Below are positions 54,560-63,892 of a stretch of DNA of 64,000 bases, piece by piece (within the stretch, counting starts at the first letter, position 1; each line of letters starts with the position of its first letter). Made by a program: the position numbers and the translations under genes. The stretch comes from Clostridiales bacterium. GTDB taxonomy: Bacteria; Bacillota; Clostridia; Christensenellales; UBA1242. The DNA lies in assembly GCA_015069325.1 (NCBI GenBank), contig SVIV01000001.1:294052-358051 (forward strand), in the 5' to 3' direction. Below the pieces are notes generated by a model. The model made no database searches. It had not been told where the DNA came from and worked only from the letters and a program-made list of their open reading frames with translations.

Positions 54560-55276
54560 ATGAAAGTAGAGAAAATACTGGAATATCAAAAGCTTGATAG
54601 AGAAATGTATAAACTTGAAAGGGAAATAAAAGACAACCCAAACAAAGAAAAAGCAAACAAACTTCACGAGACTATGAGAGTGGCTCAAGAAAAGTCAGTT
54701 GCTCTTGAAGGCAAAGCAGGTGCTATTTTAAAAGAAATAGACAAAGTTAAAGGACATTTAAAATTACAACAGGATAAAATGGCGGAATTTACGGCTAAAG
54801 ACTTATCAACATTGTCAAAGCAAGAAATTGAAAAGATTGCTTCTTTGAAAGATAAACTTGCACAAAATCTTCAAATTTTAGAAAAGAATTTGACTGCACT
54901 TGCTGAGAATGTAAATTCAGTATTATCTGAATTTAATAAAACTATTAAAACCTTCAATACAGCAAAAGAAGATTTTGCAAAATGTAAGACAAGCTATGAT
55001 AATGACATTAAAGCAATTGAAAGCAAAAAGGCTGAAGTTGCAAAAAATTTAAGTGTAATTGCAAAAGAGATTGATAGTGTGATAATGGAAGCATACCAAA
55101 AACGTAGAAAGGAAAATATTTTCCCTGTTGTTGTTCAACTTATGGAACAAGGTAAAGGAAGTTATTTTTGTGGAGGGTGTAGAACGCAACTTTCAATTGC
55201 AAGTATTAACAAACTTGATAGTGAAGCGGTTGTTTCTTGCGATCATTGCAGAAGACTTATTTATAAACACAAATAA
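54560..55276 (+). CDS. Coiled-coil protein with C4-type zinc ribbon (CT398-like)
   Basis: 238 residues: a long helical hairpin of coiled coil (~1-180) and a C-terminal zinc ribbon with CGGC and CDHC pairs. Related proteins are found widely beside rpoD or dnaG in Firmicutes, but their role is not settled; a nucleic-acid or protein-interaction role is assumed. It follows rpoD by 45 bases with AAGGAG. Confidence 0.85.
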   Translation: MKVEKILEYQKLDREMYKLEREIKDNPNKEKANKLHETMRVAQEKSVALEGKAGAILKEIDKVKGHLKLQQDKMAEFTAKDLSTLSKQEIEKIASLKDKLAQNLQILEKNLTALAENVNSVLSEFNKTIKTFNTAKEDFAKCKTSYDNDIKAIESKKAEVAKNLSVIAKEIDSVIMEAYQKRRKENIFPVVVQLMEQGKGSYFCGGCRTQLSIASINKLDSEAVVSCDHCRRLIYKHK

Positions 55277-55279
55277 ACA

Positions 55280-55306
55280 AAGCGGGCAAAATTGCTCGTT
55301 TTTTTA
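55280..55306 (+). terminator. Terminator after the zinc ribbon gene
   Basis: AGCGGGCAA/TTGCTCGTT stem (with G-T pairs) and seven Ts. Confidence 0.8.
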
Positions 55307-55324
55307 TTTCTTAATGAAAATCAC

Positions 55325-55353
55325 TTGATTTTGCGGTAAATTATAATTATAAT
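55325..55353 (+). promoter_or_regulatory. recJ-relA-hemZ promoter
   Basis: TTGATT (55325-55330), a 17-nt spacer and TATAAT (55348-55353). Confidence 0.7.
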
Positions 55354-55379
55354 ATAAATTATAAAGAGTAAGGCAAAAT

Positions 55380-57770
55380 ATGATTTTTAGAAAATTTTTT
55401 AACAAAGACGCCGACAAAGTTCAATATTTTGCACAAAAGTTTAATCTATCAACTAGAATTACAGAGCTCATTTTATCTAGAGGGCATAACAGCGAAGAGA
55501 AAATTGAAGAATATTTAAATCCAAAGGTTATGCACGACCCATTTCTTTTAAAGGGAATGAGTGCTTTGGTGGATAGGGTGAAACTTGCAAAAGAACTTAA
55601 AGACAAGGTTCTTGTTTTTGGCGATTATGATGTAGATGGTGTTAGTGCTACTGCAATAATGATAAAAGCATTAAAACAATTTGGCATTGAGGCAGATTAT
55701 TATCTCCCCAATAGGTTTATTGATGGCTACGGACTGACAAACGATGTAATAGATAAGGTGGCGGAGAAATTTGAACCTAATTTAATTATTACAGTTGACT
55801 GTGGAGTCTCCTGCGCAAATGAAATTGAATATGCAAAAAACAAGGGTATAGAAGTTTTTGTTACCGATCATCACGAAATTCCTGAAGTTTTACCTGATAC
55901 AATTGTTGTCAATGCAAAGCAGGAAGATCAGGAATATCCTTTCAGAGAACTTTGCGGGACTGGCGTTTCATATAAGTTTGCACAGGCACTTTTAGGTGAA
56001 GTGGAAGCACAGCAGTTTTTACCTATTGCAGCGATTGCAACAATCGTTGATATTGTGCCATTGGTTGGTGAAAATCGAACAATTGTTACACAAGGGTTAA
56101 AACTTTGTGAGAAATATCTTCCTATCGGGCTTAAAATGATGTTTAAGGAGTATGGAATACCGGTAAGCAACCCTAATGCAACAAGTATTTCATTTAAGAT
56201 TGGTCCAAAGTTAAACGCGTCGGGAAGAATGGGAGATGCTACAGACTCTCTTAAAATCTACTTTGAAACAGATTTTGTAAAGATTAAAAAAGGCTTAGAG
56301 AAAATCAAACAACATAATTTGAAACGTCAAGACATCTGCAATAAGATTTTTGAAGATTGCGAAAAAGCCCTTGCAAGTGTTGATATGAAAAATCAGAGAG
56401 TAATTACACTTGCGTCAAAAAGATGGGACAAAGGTGTGTTGGGTATAGTTTGCTCAAGACTTGTTGAAAAATATCACAAACCGACATTTTTGTTTGTTTC
56501 AGAAGGCGATATGTTAAGCGGGTCAGGAAGAAGCATTGATGATATCAATATTCATCAACTTCTGTCATCTATGCAAGACATATTAGAAACTTTTGGCGGA
56601 CATTCAATGGCCGCAGGATTGACCCTTAAACTTGAAAATTATAAATTGTTCTCACAAAAAATCAATGATTTCGCGCTTAATCACATAAGTGAAGATGTGT
56701 TTATGCCAATTGAATATTATGATCAAGAAATTACTGAAGAAGAAATCACTCCTGAATTTGTGAACGAACTTGCATTGCTTGAACCGCTTGGTTGTGAAAA
56801 CCCAAGACCTAAATTTAAAATTACTACGCAAGACGTTGATATTGTGCCGCTAAAAAGGTTATCTCAGCACGCAAACTTCAAGATTGGCAAGTTGAATTTG
56901 ATGTATTATAACTTTGTGGATAATCTTACAAAAATTAATTTTTCTCGCCAAAAGTCCTTCATTTTTGAATTGGAGCCTTGCTCGATGAATGGAACTATCG
57001 AAGCGTTTGATGGGGGAAGTTTTATTGTTGAAGATGCATATAAAACCCTTAATGCAGTTGAGCTGGCACAGTTACTTTATGATGCTCAAGGTGAAACAAA
57101 ATATAAGTTATATCCAAAAAGCGAATTATTGAATTTTGTCAGTGGAACAACAAATTCTGTTTTTGGCACTTGTTTTGTAACTTATTCTTGTTTTGAATAT
57201 GTTGAATTTTGTAAGAACTACAACATTAAAGACATATACCATTTTGGGATTTATGAAGATAGAGAAATTGGTTACAACAGCATTTTGCTTTCGCCGAAAG
57301 GTTTAGATTGGGCGAAAAATTATAAGAAGATAGTCTTTCTTTCACCGGTAATAGATATGAACTTTGTTACACAGTTGAATAAAGTTTGTAGCGCGGAAAT
57401 ATATATACCGTTGGGGAGAGACGGCTTTGACCCACGAAAATTTGCTGGCGTTGATTTAGATAGGGAGACCTTTGCAAAAGTATTTAAAGCATTAACCACT
57501 AAATGTGGTAAAGGGATTTATAACATTTTTGATCTTTATAATAAAGCTGACTTGAAGGAAGTATCATTTGCAACTTTTTATTGTGCGTTGCAGGTATTTA
57601 AACAACTAAATTTGATTTCTGTTGAAGAAGGGCTTTCGCTTATAATAAAAGTCAACAAGGGACAAAAGAAGGAACTTGCTTCATCAAATCTATACAATAA
57701 ACTTTTATCAATAAAACAAACTCAAAAAGGAGAAGGTGAGAATGCAAAACGTGTCAACACAAATAAATAA
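55380..57770 (+). CDS. recJ: Single-stranded-DNA-specific 5'-3' exonuclease RecJ
   Basis: 796 residues. DHH-family motifs are VFGDYDVDGVSA and TDHHEIP. The DHHA1 region with GGHSMAAGL, an OB-like domain and a long C-terminal extension like that of Firmicute RecJ follow. It resects DNA ends for recombination and repair. It overlaps relA by 29 bases. Confidence 0.94.
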   Translation: MIFRKFFNKDADKVQYFAQKFNLSTRITELILSRGHNSEEKIEEYLNPKVMHDPFLLKGMSALVDRVKLAKELKDKVLVFGDYDVDGVSATAIMIKALKQFGIEADYYLPNRFIDGYGLTNDVIDKVAEKFEPNLIITVDCGVSCANEIEYAKNKGIEVFVTDHHEIPEVLPDTIVVNAKQEDQEYPFRELCGTGVSYKFAQALLGEVEAQQFLPIAAIATIVDIVPLVGENRTIVTQGLKLCEKYLPIGLKMMFKEYGIPVSNPNATSISFKIGPKLNASGRMGDATDSLKIYFETDFVKIKKGLEKIKQHNLKRQDICNKIFEDCEKALASVDMKNQRVITLASKRWDKGVLGIVCSRLVEKYHKPTFLFVSEGDMLSGSGRSIDDINIHQLLSSMQDILETFGGHSMAAGLTLKLENYKLFSQKINDFALNHISEDVFMPIEYYDQEITEEEITPEFVNELALLEPLGCENPRPKFKITTQDVDIVPLKRLSQHANFKIGKLNLMYYNFVDNLTKINFSRQKSFIFELEPCSMNGTIEAFDGGSFIVEDAYKTLNAVELAQLLYDAQGETKYKLYPKSELLNFVSGTTNSVFGTCFVTYSCFEYVEFCKNYNIKDIYHFGIYEDREIGYNSILLSPKGLDWAKNYKKIVFLSPVIDMNFVTQLNKVCSAEIYIPLGRDGFDPRKFAGVDLDRETFAKVFKALTTKCGKGIYNIFDLYNKADLKEVSFATFYCALQVFKQLNLISVEEGLSLIIKVNKGQKKELASSNLYNKLLSIKQTQKGEGENAKRVNTNK

Positions 57771-59838
57771 AATGATATGCGACAATTATCAACTCACAGA
57801 TAGAGAATGTGATCTTGTTGAGTATTCTTTGTCTTTTCCATTGAATTATCCGAGACTTTCAAAAATTATTGAATTATCTATAAAAAACAAAATGGATAAA
57901 ACGACAGTCGTTTGTTTCTTGGTTTATCAACTGATTAAAAGTAGTCCTGACAAAAGTGATATTTGTGATAAATTGACCAAAGATGAAAAAGTTTTACTTG
58001 CAGATTTTCAAAGCATAAGCAATATCAATCAGCTTACAACAAGTGAAGAAGTTGAAGATATTAAAAAGATGTTTCTTGTAATGGGTAAAGATTTAAGAGT
58101 GGTTATGTTGAAGCTTTTTGGCGTATTTTATGACATTTCAGTATTAACTTTACCACTTTCACAAGAGCAAATGGGATTTGTAAAGCAAGTGAAAGAAATT
58201 CACGTGCCATTATCAGAACGTTTGGGGCTTGACAATTTAAAACAACTTATGAATGACAATGTTGTTCGTCTTGAACATCCAGACGAATATAATAGGCTTA
58301 AAATAGCTATTGAAAGCAAGCAAGAAGAAAATGCTAAGCAATTGGAACTTACTAAAAGAAAAATTGAAAACTTACTTAAGGAATTAAATATTAAGGGAGA
58401 AATTCATAGTAGAATAAAAAAGGTTTCTTCAATTTTTAATAAACTACACAATAAGCAGTTGACGCTTGACCAGATATATGATATTTTGGCAATGAGAGTA
58501 ATCGTTGAGTCTGTTGAAGAATGTTATGAAGTGTTGGGCAGAATTCACGGAATTTATAAACCAATGGTTGGCAGAGTAAAGGATTATATCGCAAATCCCA
58601 AACCAAATGGATATCAATCACTTCATACTACAATTATAGTTGACAATCAACATCCAATGGAAATTCAGATACGAACTGTTGAGATGAACAGAGAAAGCGA
58701 ATATGGCGTATATTCACACTGGCTTTATAAAGAAAAGAAAACGAAGCAAGATGCTTTAGATAAAAGAATGACTTGGTTTAGAGAAACTATTGATAATGCA
58801 AAAACAATGTCAAATGAAGATTTTATCGAAACGTTAAAAAGTGATTTATATGAAGGGTTGCTTGTTGTTCAAACACCAAAAGGAAGAGTATTAGAATTCC
58901 CTGAAGGGTCAACTGTCATTGATTTTGCTTATGCAATTCATTCGGACATTGGTAATCAATGCGTTGGTGCGAAGATTAACGGAAAACTTAGACCATTTAA
59001 TACAATCCTTAAAAATGGTGATATCGTTGAAATAATTACTAATGCTAATTCTAAAGGGCCTTCAAGAGATTGGCTTAAAGTTGTCAAAACTGCATCTGCT
59101 AGAAGTAAAATCAAATCATTCTTTAAAAATGAACTTAAAGAAGAAAACATAAAACTTGGCAAAACAATGTTTGGTCAGGCAATGCAAGACAAAGGGTATT
59201 CAAGTGCTCAACTTTTTAAAGATGAATATCTTGCACAAGTGCTTAGAAAATATAATATGGAATCGCTTGATGAATTGTATGCGTCTATTGGTTCAGGCTC
59301 GGTTGCGACAAGTCAAGCTTTAAGCAGATTTATAAATGAATTTAGTAAAGAAGATAAACCATTACCTAAGGTAACGGGAGTAGTTCACTTAAAGAGAAAT
59401 AATGATGGAGTCTTGATTGATGGTGATAGTGGAATGATGGTTCGTTTCGCAGGTTGCTGCAGTCCTATTGAAGGCGATGATATTATAGGGTATATTTCTC
59501 GTGGTCGCGGTGTTACAATTCACAGATTAAACTGTCCAAATTTAAATTATTTAGAAGAAGAAAGATTAGTAGAAGCTAACTGGCATTCTAAAGAAAATAC
59601 AACATTTACTGCTATCATTAAAGTTATTGCGGAAAAGTCAGATAACAATATAGGAAAGATGACAAATCAGATAACATCATTAAAGATATCAATAAAGGGA
59701 TTTGATGCAAGAGATGTGGGAGACTCTTTCCTATGCACGCTTGTATTAGATGTTAAGAATAAAGCTGAACTTGAAAGTGCGATTAATGCTGTAAGGTCAA
59801 TAAAAGGCATATTAAGCGTTCAAAGGAGTGAAAGATGA
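57742..59838 (+). CDS. relA: RelA/SpoT-family (p)ppGpp synthetase with eroded hydrolase domain
   Basis: 698 residues; ATG 57742 fits AGGAG 9 nt upstream better than GTG 57736. The synthetase domain (GRVKDYIANPKPNGYQSLHT, EIQIRTVEM) is intact, followed by TGS (~380-440) and a C-terminal ACT domain. The N-terminal HD region keeps the overall layout (PLSERLGLDNLK) but has lost its metal motifs: the HDVVED site reads LVYQLIKSS, and the LADRLHNMRTL segment reads LFGVFYDISVL. It should make but not degrade (p)ppGpp. This is unusual for Firmicute Rel, normally bifunctional. Confidence 0.9.
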   Translation: MQNVSTQINKMICDNYQLTDRECDLVEYSLSFPLNYPRLSKIIELSIKNKMDKTTVVCFLVYQLIKSSPDKSDICDKLTKDEKVLLADFQSISNINQLTTSEEVEDIKKMFLVMGKDLRVVMLKLFGVFYDISVLTLPLSQEQMGFVKQVKEIHVPLSERLGLDNLKQLMNDNVVRLEHPDEYNRLKIAIESKQEENAKQLELTKRKIENLLKELNIKGEIHSRIKKVSSIFNKLHNKQLTLDQIYDILAMRVIVESVEECYEVLGRIHGIYKPMVGRVKDYIANPKPNGYQSLHTTIIVDNQHPMEIQIRTVEMNRESEYGVYSHWLYKEKKTKQDALDKRMTWFRETIDNAKTMSNEDFIETLKSDLYEGLLVVQTPKGRVLEFPEGSTVIDFAYAIHSDIGNQCVGAKINGKLRPFNTILKNGDIVEIITNANSKGPSRDWLKVVKTASARSKIKSFFKNELKEENIKLGKTMFGQAMQDKGYSSAQLFKDEYLAQVLRKYNMESLDELYASIGSGSVATSQALSRFINEFSKEDKPLPKVTGVVHLKRNNDGVLIDGDSGMMVRFAGCCSPIEGDDIIGYISRGRGVTIHRLNCPNLNYLEEERLVEANWHSKENTTFTAIIKVIAEKSDNNIGKMTNQITSLKISIKGFDARDVGDSFLCTLVLDVKNKAELESAINAVRSIKGILSVQRSER

Positions 59839-61238
59839 TTGTCCGCACTAATGTAGAAGAATATCTGACAGAACTGCAAGACTTATGCAAACTATTCGAA
59901 GTAAGTGAAGATATAAGTATTATTCATACAGAGCAGAATGACGGTGAGCATTATATAGATAGGTTTGAATATATTAAAGATGATATACGTAAACAATTTT
60001 TATATAGTTATAAACTAGATAAGGCATTATCTCCACTTCGCGCAAAGTCATATAGAAAAAGAATGGTTAAGAATCATTTATATAGTTTGCTTTCAAAACA
60101 ATTAGGTGTTACTTTGCCTTGGGGATCACTAACAGGAGTCCGTCCGACTAAGTTTGCAAGAGATTTAGTTGCGAATGGAGAAATTAAAGAGTATTTAATT
60201 CCCGAGATTCTAGCAAACAAATATTATGTGTCTCCGCATAGAGCTAAACTTGTAGATAAAATTATTAAAAACCAGAAGGGGATTATAGAGAATGATAATA
60301 TGATTGACCTTTATATCAATATCCCTATATGTCCTTCTAGGTGTTTATATTGCTCTTTTATTTCAAGTGAACTTGCTTTGGTTCAAGATAAGGTTGAAAT
60401 GTATTTAGACTGTTTAATTAAAGAGTTGCAGGCTGTAAAAGAGATTATAAAGAAAAAGTCATATATTGTGAGAAACATATATATGGGTGGCGGAACTCCA
60501 TCTGTTTTGTCGGCCAGTCAACTTGATCGTATATTTTCGAATATACATTTTTCTGTTGATGAAATCACTGTTGAATGTGGCAGGCCTGATACGGTAACTG
60601 CAGAAAAATTAGATGTTTTAAAGAAACACAATGTTTCTCGCATTTCAATTAATCCACAAACGTTTTGTGAATCTACATTAAAAAGGATTGGCAGAAAACA
60701 AAAAAATTCACAAGTGCTTGAAGCATATACTATGGCATTAGAGCGAAATTTTGTTGTTAATATGGATATTATTGCTGGACTCCCAGGAGAAAAACTAGGG
60801 GTATTTAAAAGGACAATGAATACACTTTTAGAACTTTATCCGCACAACATTACAGTTCATACCTTGTCTGTTAAAAATGGTGCATTATTGCGAAATAGCC
60901 AAGAAGTAATTGACGATCGAGATGTCGAGAAGATGATTGATTATGCAGAAAAGACTTTGGCAGAAAATGGATATAAACCTTATTATTTGTATAGACAAAA
61001 AAATCAGTTGAAAGGTTTAGAAAATGTTGGGTATTTTAGGGATAACTATACTTGTATGTTTAATATTGAAAGTATGGAAGAAACTAATACTATTATCGGA
61101 ATAGGTGCAGGTGCTATAAGTAAAAGAATTTTCAACATTGAAAAGCGCATTGAACGTCAGCCAAATGTCAAATTTATTGAAGACTATATTGCCCGTATAG
61201 ATGAAATGATTGAGAGAAAAAAAGAATTTTATAAATAA
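59835..61238 (+). CDS. hemZ: Radical SAM protein HemZ (coproporphyrinogen dehydrogenase-like)
   Basis: 467 residues. An N-terminal domain (~1-155) precedes the radical SAM core with cluster motif CPSRCLYCSF, GGGTPS and VECGRPDT. HemZ is the HemN-like protein conserved near relA in Clostridia. It overlaps the relA stop by four bases. The true substrate in anaerobes without heme synthesis is unclear. Confidence 0.88.
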   Translation: MIVRTNVEEYLTELQDLCKLFEVSEDISIIHTEQNDGEHYIDRFEYIKDDIRKQFLYSYKLDKALSPLRAKSYRKRMVKNHLYSLLSKQLGVTLPWGSLTGVRPTKFARDLVANGEIKEYLIPEILANKYYVSPHRAKLVDKIIKNQKGIIENDNMIDLYINIPICPSRCLYCSFISSELALVQDKVEMYLDCLIKELQAVKEIIKKKSYIVRNIYMGGGTPSVLSASQLDRIFSNIHFSVDEITVECGRPDTVTAEKLDVLKKHNVSRISINPQTFCESTLKRIGRKQKNSQVLEAYTMALERNFVVNMDIIAGLPGEKLGVFKRTMNTLLELYPHNITVHTLSVKNGALLRNSQEVIDDRDVEKMIDYAEKTLAENGYKPYYLYRQKNQLKGLENVGYFRDNYTCMFNIESMEETNTIIGIGAGAISKRIFNIEKRIERQPNVKFIEDYIARIDEMIERKKEFYK

Positions 61239-61260
61239 TGAAAAAATCTTGTGAAAAATA

Positions 61261-61289
61261 TAGACAAAATAAAAATAATATGCTATAAT
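61261..61289 (+). promoter_or_regulatory. rpsO promoter
   Basis: TAGACA (61261-61266), a 17-nt spacer and TATAAT (61284-61289). Transcription starts near 61296. Confidence 0.75.
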
Positions 61290-61295
61290 ACCATA

Positions 61296-61381
61296 GTCGA
61301 GATTACCTTTTACGCAGTGGATAGATATCTTCTGACTTCCAACTTTGTAATTGGTGAAAAAAGAAGAATAGGAGGAATGTT
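61296..61381 (+). promoter_or_regulatory. Putative S15-binding rpsO leader
   Basis: The 86-nt leader contains CCAAC/TTGG pairing and other short stems before AGGAGG. S15 autoregulates its own mRNA in many bacteria through differing structures. I cannot match this leader to a known class, so it is a candidate only. Confidence 0.4.
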
Positions 61382-61642
61382 ATGGAAAAGAAAGAAATTA
61401 TTGCAAAATATAAACTTTCTGAAAATGACACAGGTTCAGTTCAAGTTCAAGTTGCTCTTTTAACTGAAAGAATCAACCACTTAAACGAACATCTTAAAGC
61501 TAACCATAAAGACAACCACTCTCGTCGTGGACTTCTTCAAATGGTTGGTAAGAGAAAGGGTTTCTTAATGTATCTTAAAAATAAAGATATCGAAGCTTAC
61601 AGAAGCCTTATTAAAGAACTTGGCATCAGAGAAATTAAATAA
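61382..61642 (+). CDS. rpsO: 30S ribosomal protein S15
   Basis: 86 residues, standard S15 with [16 protein letters not shown] and the [10 protein letters not shown] rRNA-binding loop. Binds the central domain of 16S rRNA. A longer frame in another phase (from 61251) runs through the leader and is not coding. Confidence 0.97.
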   Translation: MEKKEIIAKYKLSENDTGSVQVQVALLTERINHLNEHLKANHKDNHSRRGLLQMVGKRKGFLMYLKNKDIEAYRSLIKELGIREIK

Positions 61643-61651
61643 TGAATTAGG

Positions 61652-61680
61652 GGGTGGGCTTTTTATTGCCCACTTTTTTC
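61652..61680 (+). terminator. Terminator between rpsO and pnp
   Basis: GTGGGC/GCCCAC stem with an 8-nt loop and six Ts, just before the pnp start. No new promoter is seen, so pnp may depend on read-through. Confidence 0.75.
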
Positions 61681-61698
61681 AAGAATAAAGGAGAAAAA

Positions 61699-63810
61699 AT
61701 GAAAAAAGACGCTAAAATTTATAAAATTGAAGTAGGTGGAAGGGAAGTCTCTTTTGAAACAGGCAGACTTGCAGAACAGTCTAACGGTTCTTGCCTTGTT
61801 AGATGTGGCGAAACTGTTGTGATGGTTAACGTTACAATGTCTGCTCAACCAAGACCAGGTATTGACTTCTTCCCACTTTCAGTTGATTATGAAGAAAAAA
61901 TGTATTCAGTAGGAAAAATTCCAGGCGGATTTAAAAAGAGAGAAGGAAGACCTTCAGATAAGGCAATTCTCACATCAAGACTTATCGATAGACCACTTAG
62001 ACCACTTTTCCCTAAGGGATTCTATCACGATGTATGTGTAGTTGCGACTGCACTTTCTGTTGAACCAGATGTTGAACCAGAACTTTTAGCTATGCTTGGC
62101 TCAAGTTTTGCTTTATCAATATCTGATATCCCATTTATGGGACCTACAGGCTCTGTTAAGGTTGGCCTTATCAATGATAAGTTTGTTATCAATCCAAACA
62201 GTGAAGAAAGAGAACAATCAATTATGAATATGACTGTTTCAGGAACCGATGAAGCCGTTCTTATGATTGAAGGTGGTGCACAAGAAGTTCCTGAAGAAAC
62301 TCTTCTTGAAGGAATTATGACTGCTCACGAAGAAATCAAGAAAATCGTTGCTTTCTTTAAAGGTGTTAAGGAAGAAATAGGCAAGCCAGTTGCTGATAAT
62401 CTTGTGTATGATATTGTCCCAGACGAAATCAATGTTGCTGTTAGGGAATATGCAGATAAACTTTTAGACAATGCTTTAGATACATTTGATAGACAAGAAA
62501 GACAATCAAGACAAGATGCAGTTGATGCTGACGTTAAAGCTCATTTTGCTGAAATCTTCCCAGAACAAGAAAAACAAATTGCAAATGTTCTTTATAAGAT
62601 GACTAAAGAAAAAGTTCGTGCAAAAATCCTTGATAAAGGAATTAGACCAGATGGACGCAAACTTACTGAAATTCGTCCAATTTGGTGCGACAGCGGAATT
62701 CTTCCAAGAGTTCACGGAAGTGCAGTGTTTACACGTGGGCAAACACAAGTTCTTACAACGCTTACTCTCGGAACGGTGTCTGATATGCAAAAGCTTGAAG
62801 GGCTTGATGATGAAGAAGTAAATCGTTATGTTCACCATTACAATATGCCTGCTTATGCAACAGGAGAAGCTAGGGGAATTAAGAGCCCAGGCAGACGTGA
62901 AATTGGACACGGTGCACTTGCTGAAAGAGCATTAGAACCTGTTATTCCAAGCGAAGAAGTATTCCCTTATGCTCTTAGACTTGTTTCTGAAGTGCTTTCT
63001 TCAAATGGGTCATCTTCAATGGCATCAGTATGTGGCTCAACTCTTGCTCTTATGGACGCTGGTGTGCCAATTACAGCGCCAGTTGCAGGTATTGCAATGG
63101 GGCTTATTAAAGACGAAAACTCTCAAAGAGTGGCAGTTCTTTCAGATATTCAAGGATTAGAAGACTTCCTTGGAGATATGGACTTTAAAGTTACAGGAAC
63201 AGCTAAAGGCGTTACTGCAATTCAAATGGACATCAAAATCAAAGGAATTGACAGACAAATCCTTACCACTGCTTTAGGACAAGCTAGGGAAGGCAGAATG
63301 CACATTATGGGTAAGATTCTTGAAGAAATTCAAGCGCCAAGAGCAGAACTTTCTAAATATGCTCCAAAGATTATTTCAATGAAAATTAATCCAGATTTCA
63401 TTAAAGATGTTATTGGTTCTGGTGGAAAAACTATCAATAAGATTATTGATGAAACAGGTGTTAAGATTGATATTGAAGATGATGGACAAGTATATATTGC
63501 AGGCCAAGATATGGGAATGCTTGAAAAAGCAAAACGTATTATTTCAGGAATTGTAGAAGTTCCAGAAGTGGGTGATGTTTATGATGCAAAAGTAGTAAGA
63601 ATTATGAATTTTGGAGCTTTTGTTGAATTTGCCGGCAATAAGGAAGGAATGATTCACATTTCAAAACTTTCAAACAAGAGAGTTGAAAAGGTTGAAGATG
63701 TTGTTAAGATTGGTGATGCTGTTGAAGTTGAAGTAATCAAAATTGACGAAAAGGGCAGAATAGACCTTAAACTCATTCTTCCAAAAGAAGAAAAAGTTGA
63801 TAAAGAATAA
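61699..63810 (+). CDS. pnp: Polyribonucleotide nucleotidyltransferase (PNPase)
   Basis: 703 residues from ATG 61699, which follows AAGGAGA. Two RNase PH cores are seen, the second with the active-site region GSSSMASVCGSTLAL. KH (GSGGKTINKI) and S1 (VGDVYDAKVVRIMNFGAFVEF) domains end the protein. It degrades RNA 3' to 5' by phosphorolysis. The rpsO-pnp order is widely conserved. A terminator between the genes may tune its level, and PNPase often autoregulates. Confidence 0.96.
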   Translation: MKKDAKIYKIEVGGREVSFETGRLAEQSNGSCLVRCGETVVMVNVTMSAQPRPGIDFFPLSVDYEEKMYSVGKIPGGFKKREGRPSDKAILTSRLIDRPLRPLFPKGFYHDVCVVATALSVEPDVEPELLAMLGSSFALSISDIPFMGPTGSVKVGLINDKFVINPNSEEREQSIMNMTVSGTDEAVLMIEGGAQEVPEETLLEGIMTAHEEIKKIVAFFKGVKEEIGKPVADNLVYDIVPDEINVAVREYADKLLDNALDTFDRQERQSRQDAVDADVKAHFAEIFPEQEKQIANVLYKMTKEKVRAKILDKGIRPDGRKLTEIRPIWCDSGILPRVHGSAVFTRGQTQVLTTLTLGTVSDMQKLEGLDDEEVNRYVHHYNMPAYATGEARGIKSPGRREIGHGALAERALEPVIPSEEVFPYALRLVSEVLSSNGSSSMASVCGSTLALMDAGVPITAPVAGIAMGLIKDENSQRVAVLSDIQGLEDFLGDMDFKVTGTAKGVTAIQMDIKIKGIDRQILTTALGQAREGRMHIMGKILEEIQAPRAELSKYAPKIISMKINPDFIKDVIGSGGKTINKIIDETGVKIDIEDDGQVYIAGQDMGMLEKAKRIISGIVEVPEVGDVYDAKVVRIMNFGAFVEFAGNKEGMIHISKLSNKRVEKVEDVVKIGDAVEVEVIKIDEKGRIDLKLILPKEEKVDKE

Positions 63811-63813
63811 GTT

Positions 63814-63847
63814 AAAAAAGACTTTCAGATGAAAGTCTTTTTTTTGT
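63814..63847 (+). terminator. Terminator after pnp
   Basis: AAAGACTTTC/GAAAGTCTTT stem with a 4-nt loop and a long T run. Confidence 0.88.
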
Positions 63848-63892
63848 TGACTAGTCTTATTATTCAACTAGTATGTTATAAAACAATAACTA

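Noticed and set aside
61251..61463. 70-residue plus-strand frame over the rpsO promoter and leader
   Set aside because: It runs through the -35/-10 boxes and overlaps rpsO in another phase; the translated sequence is not protein-like.
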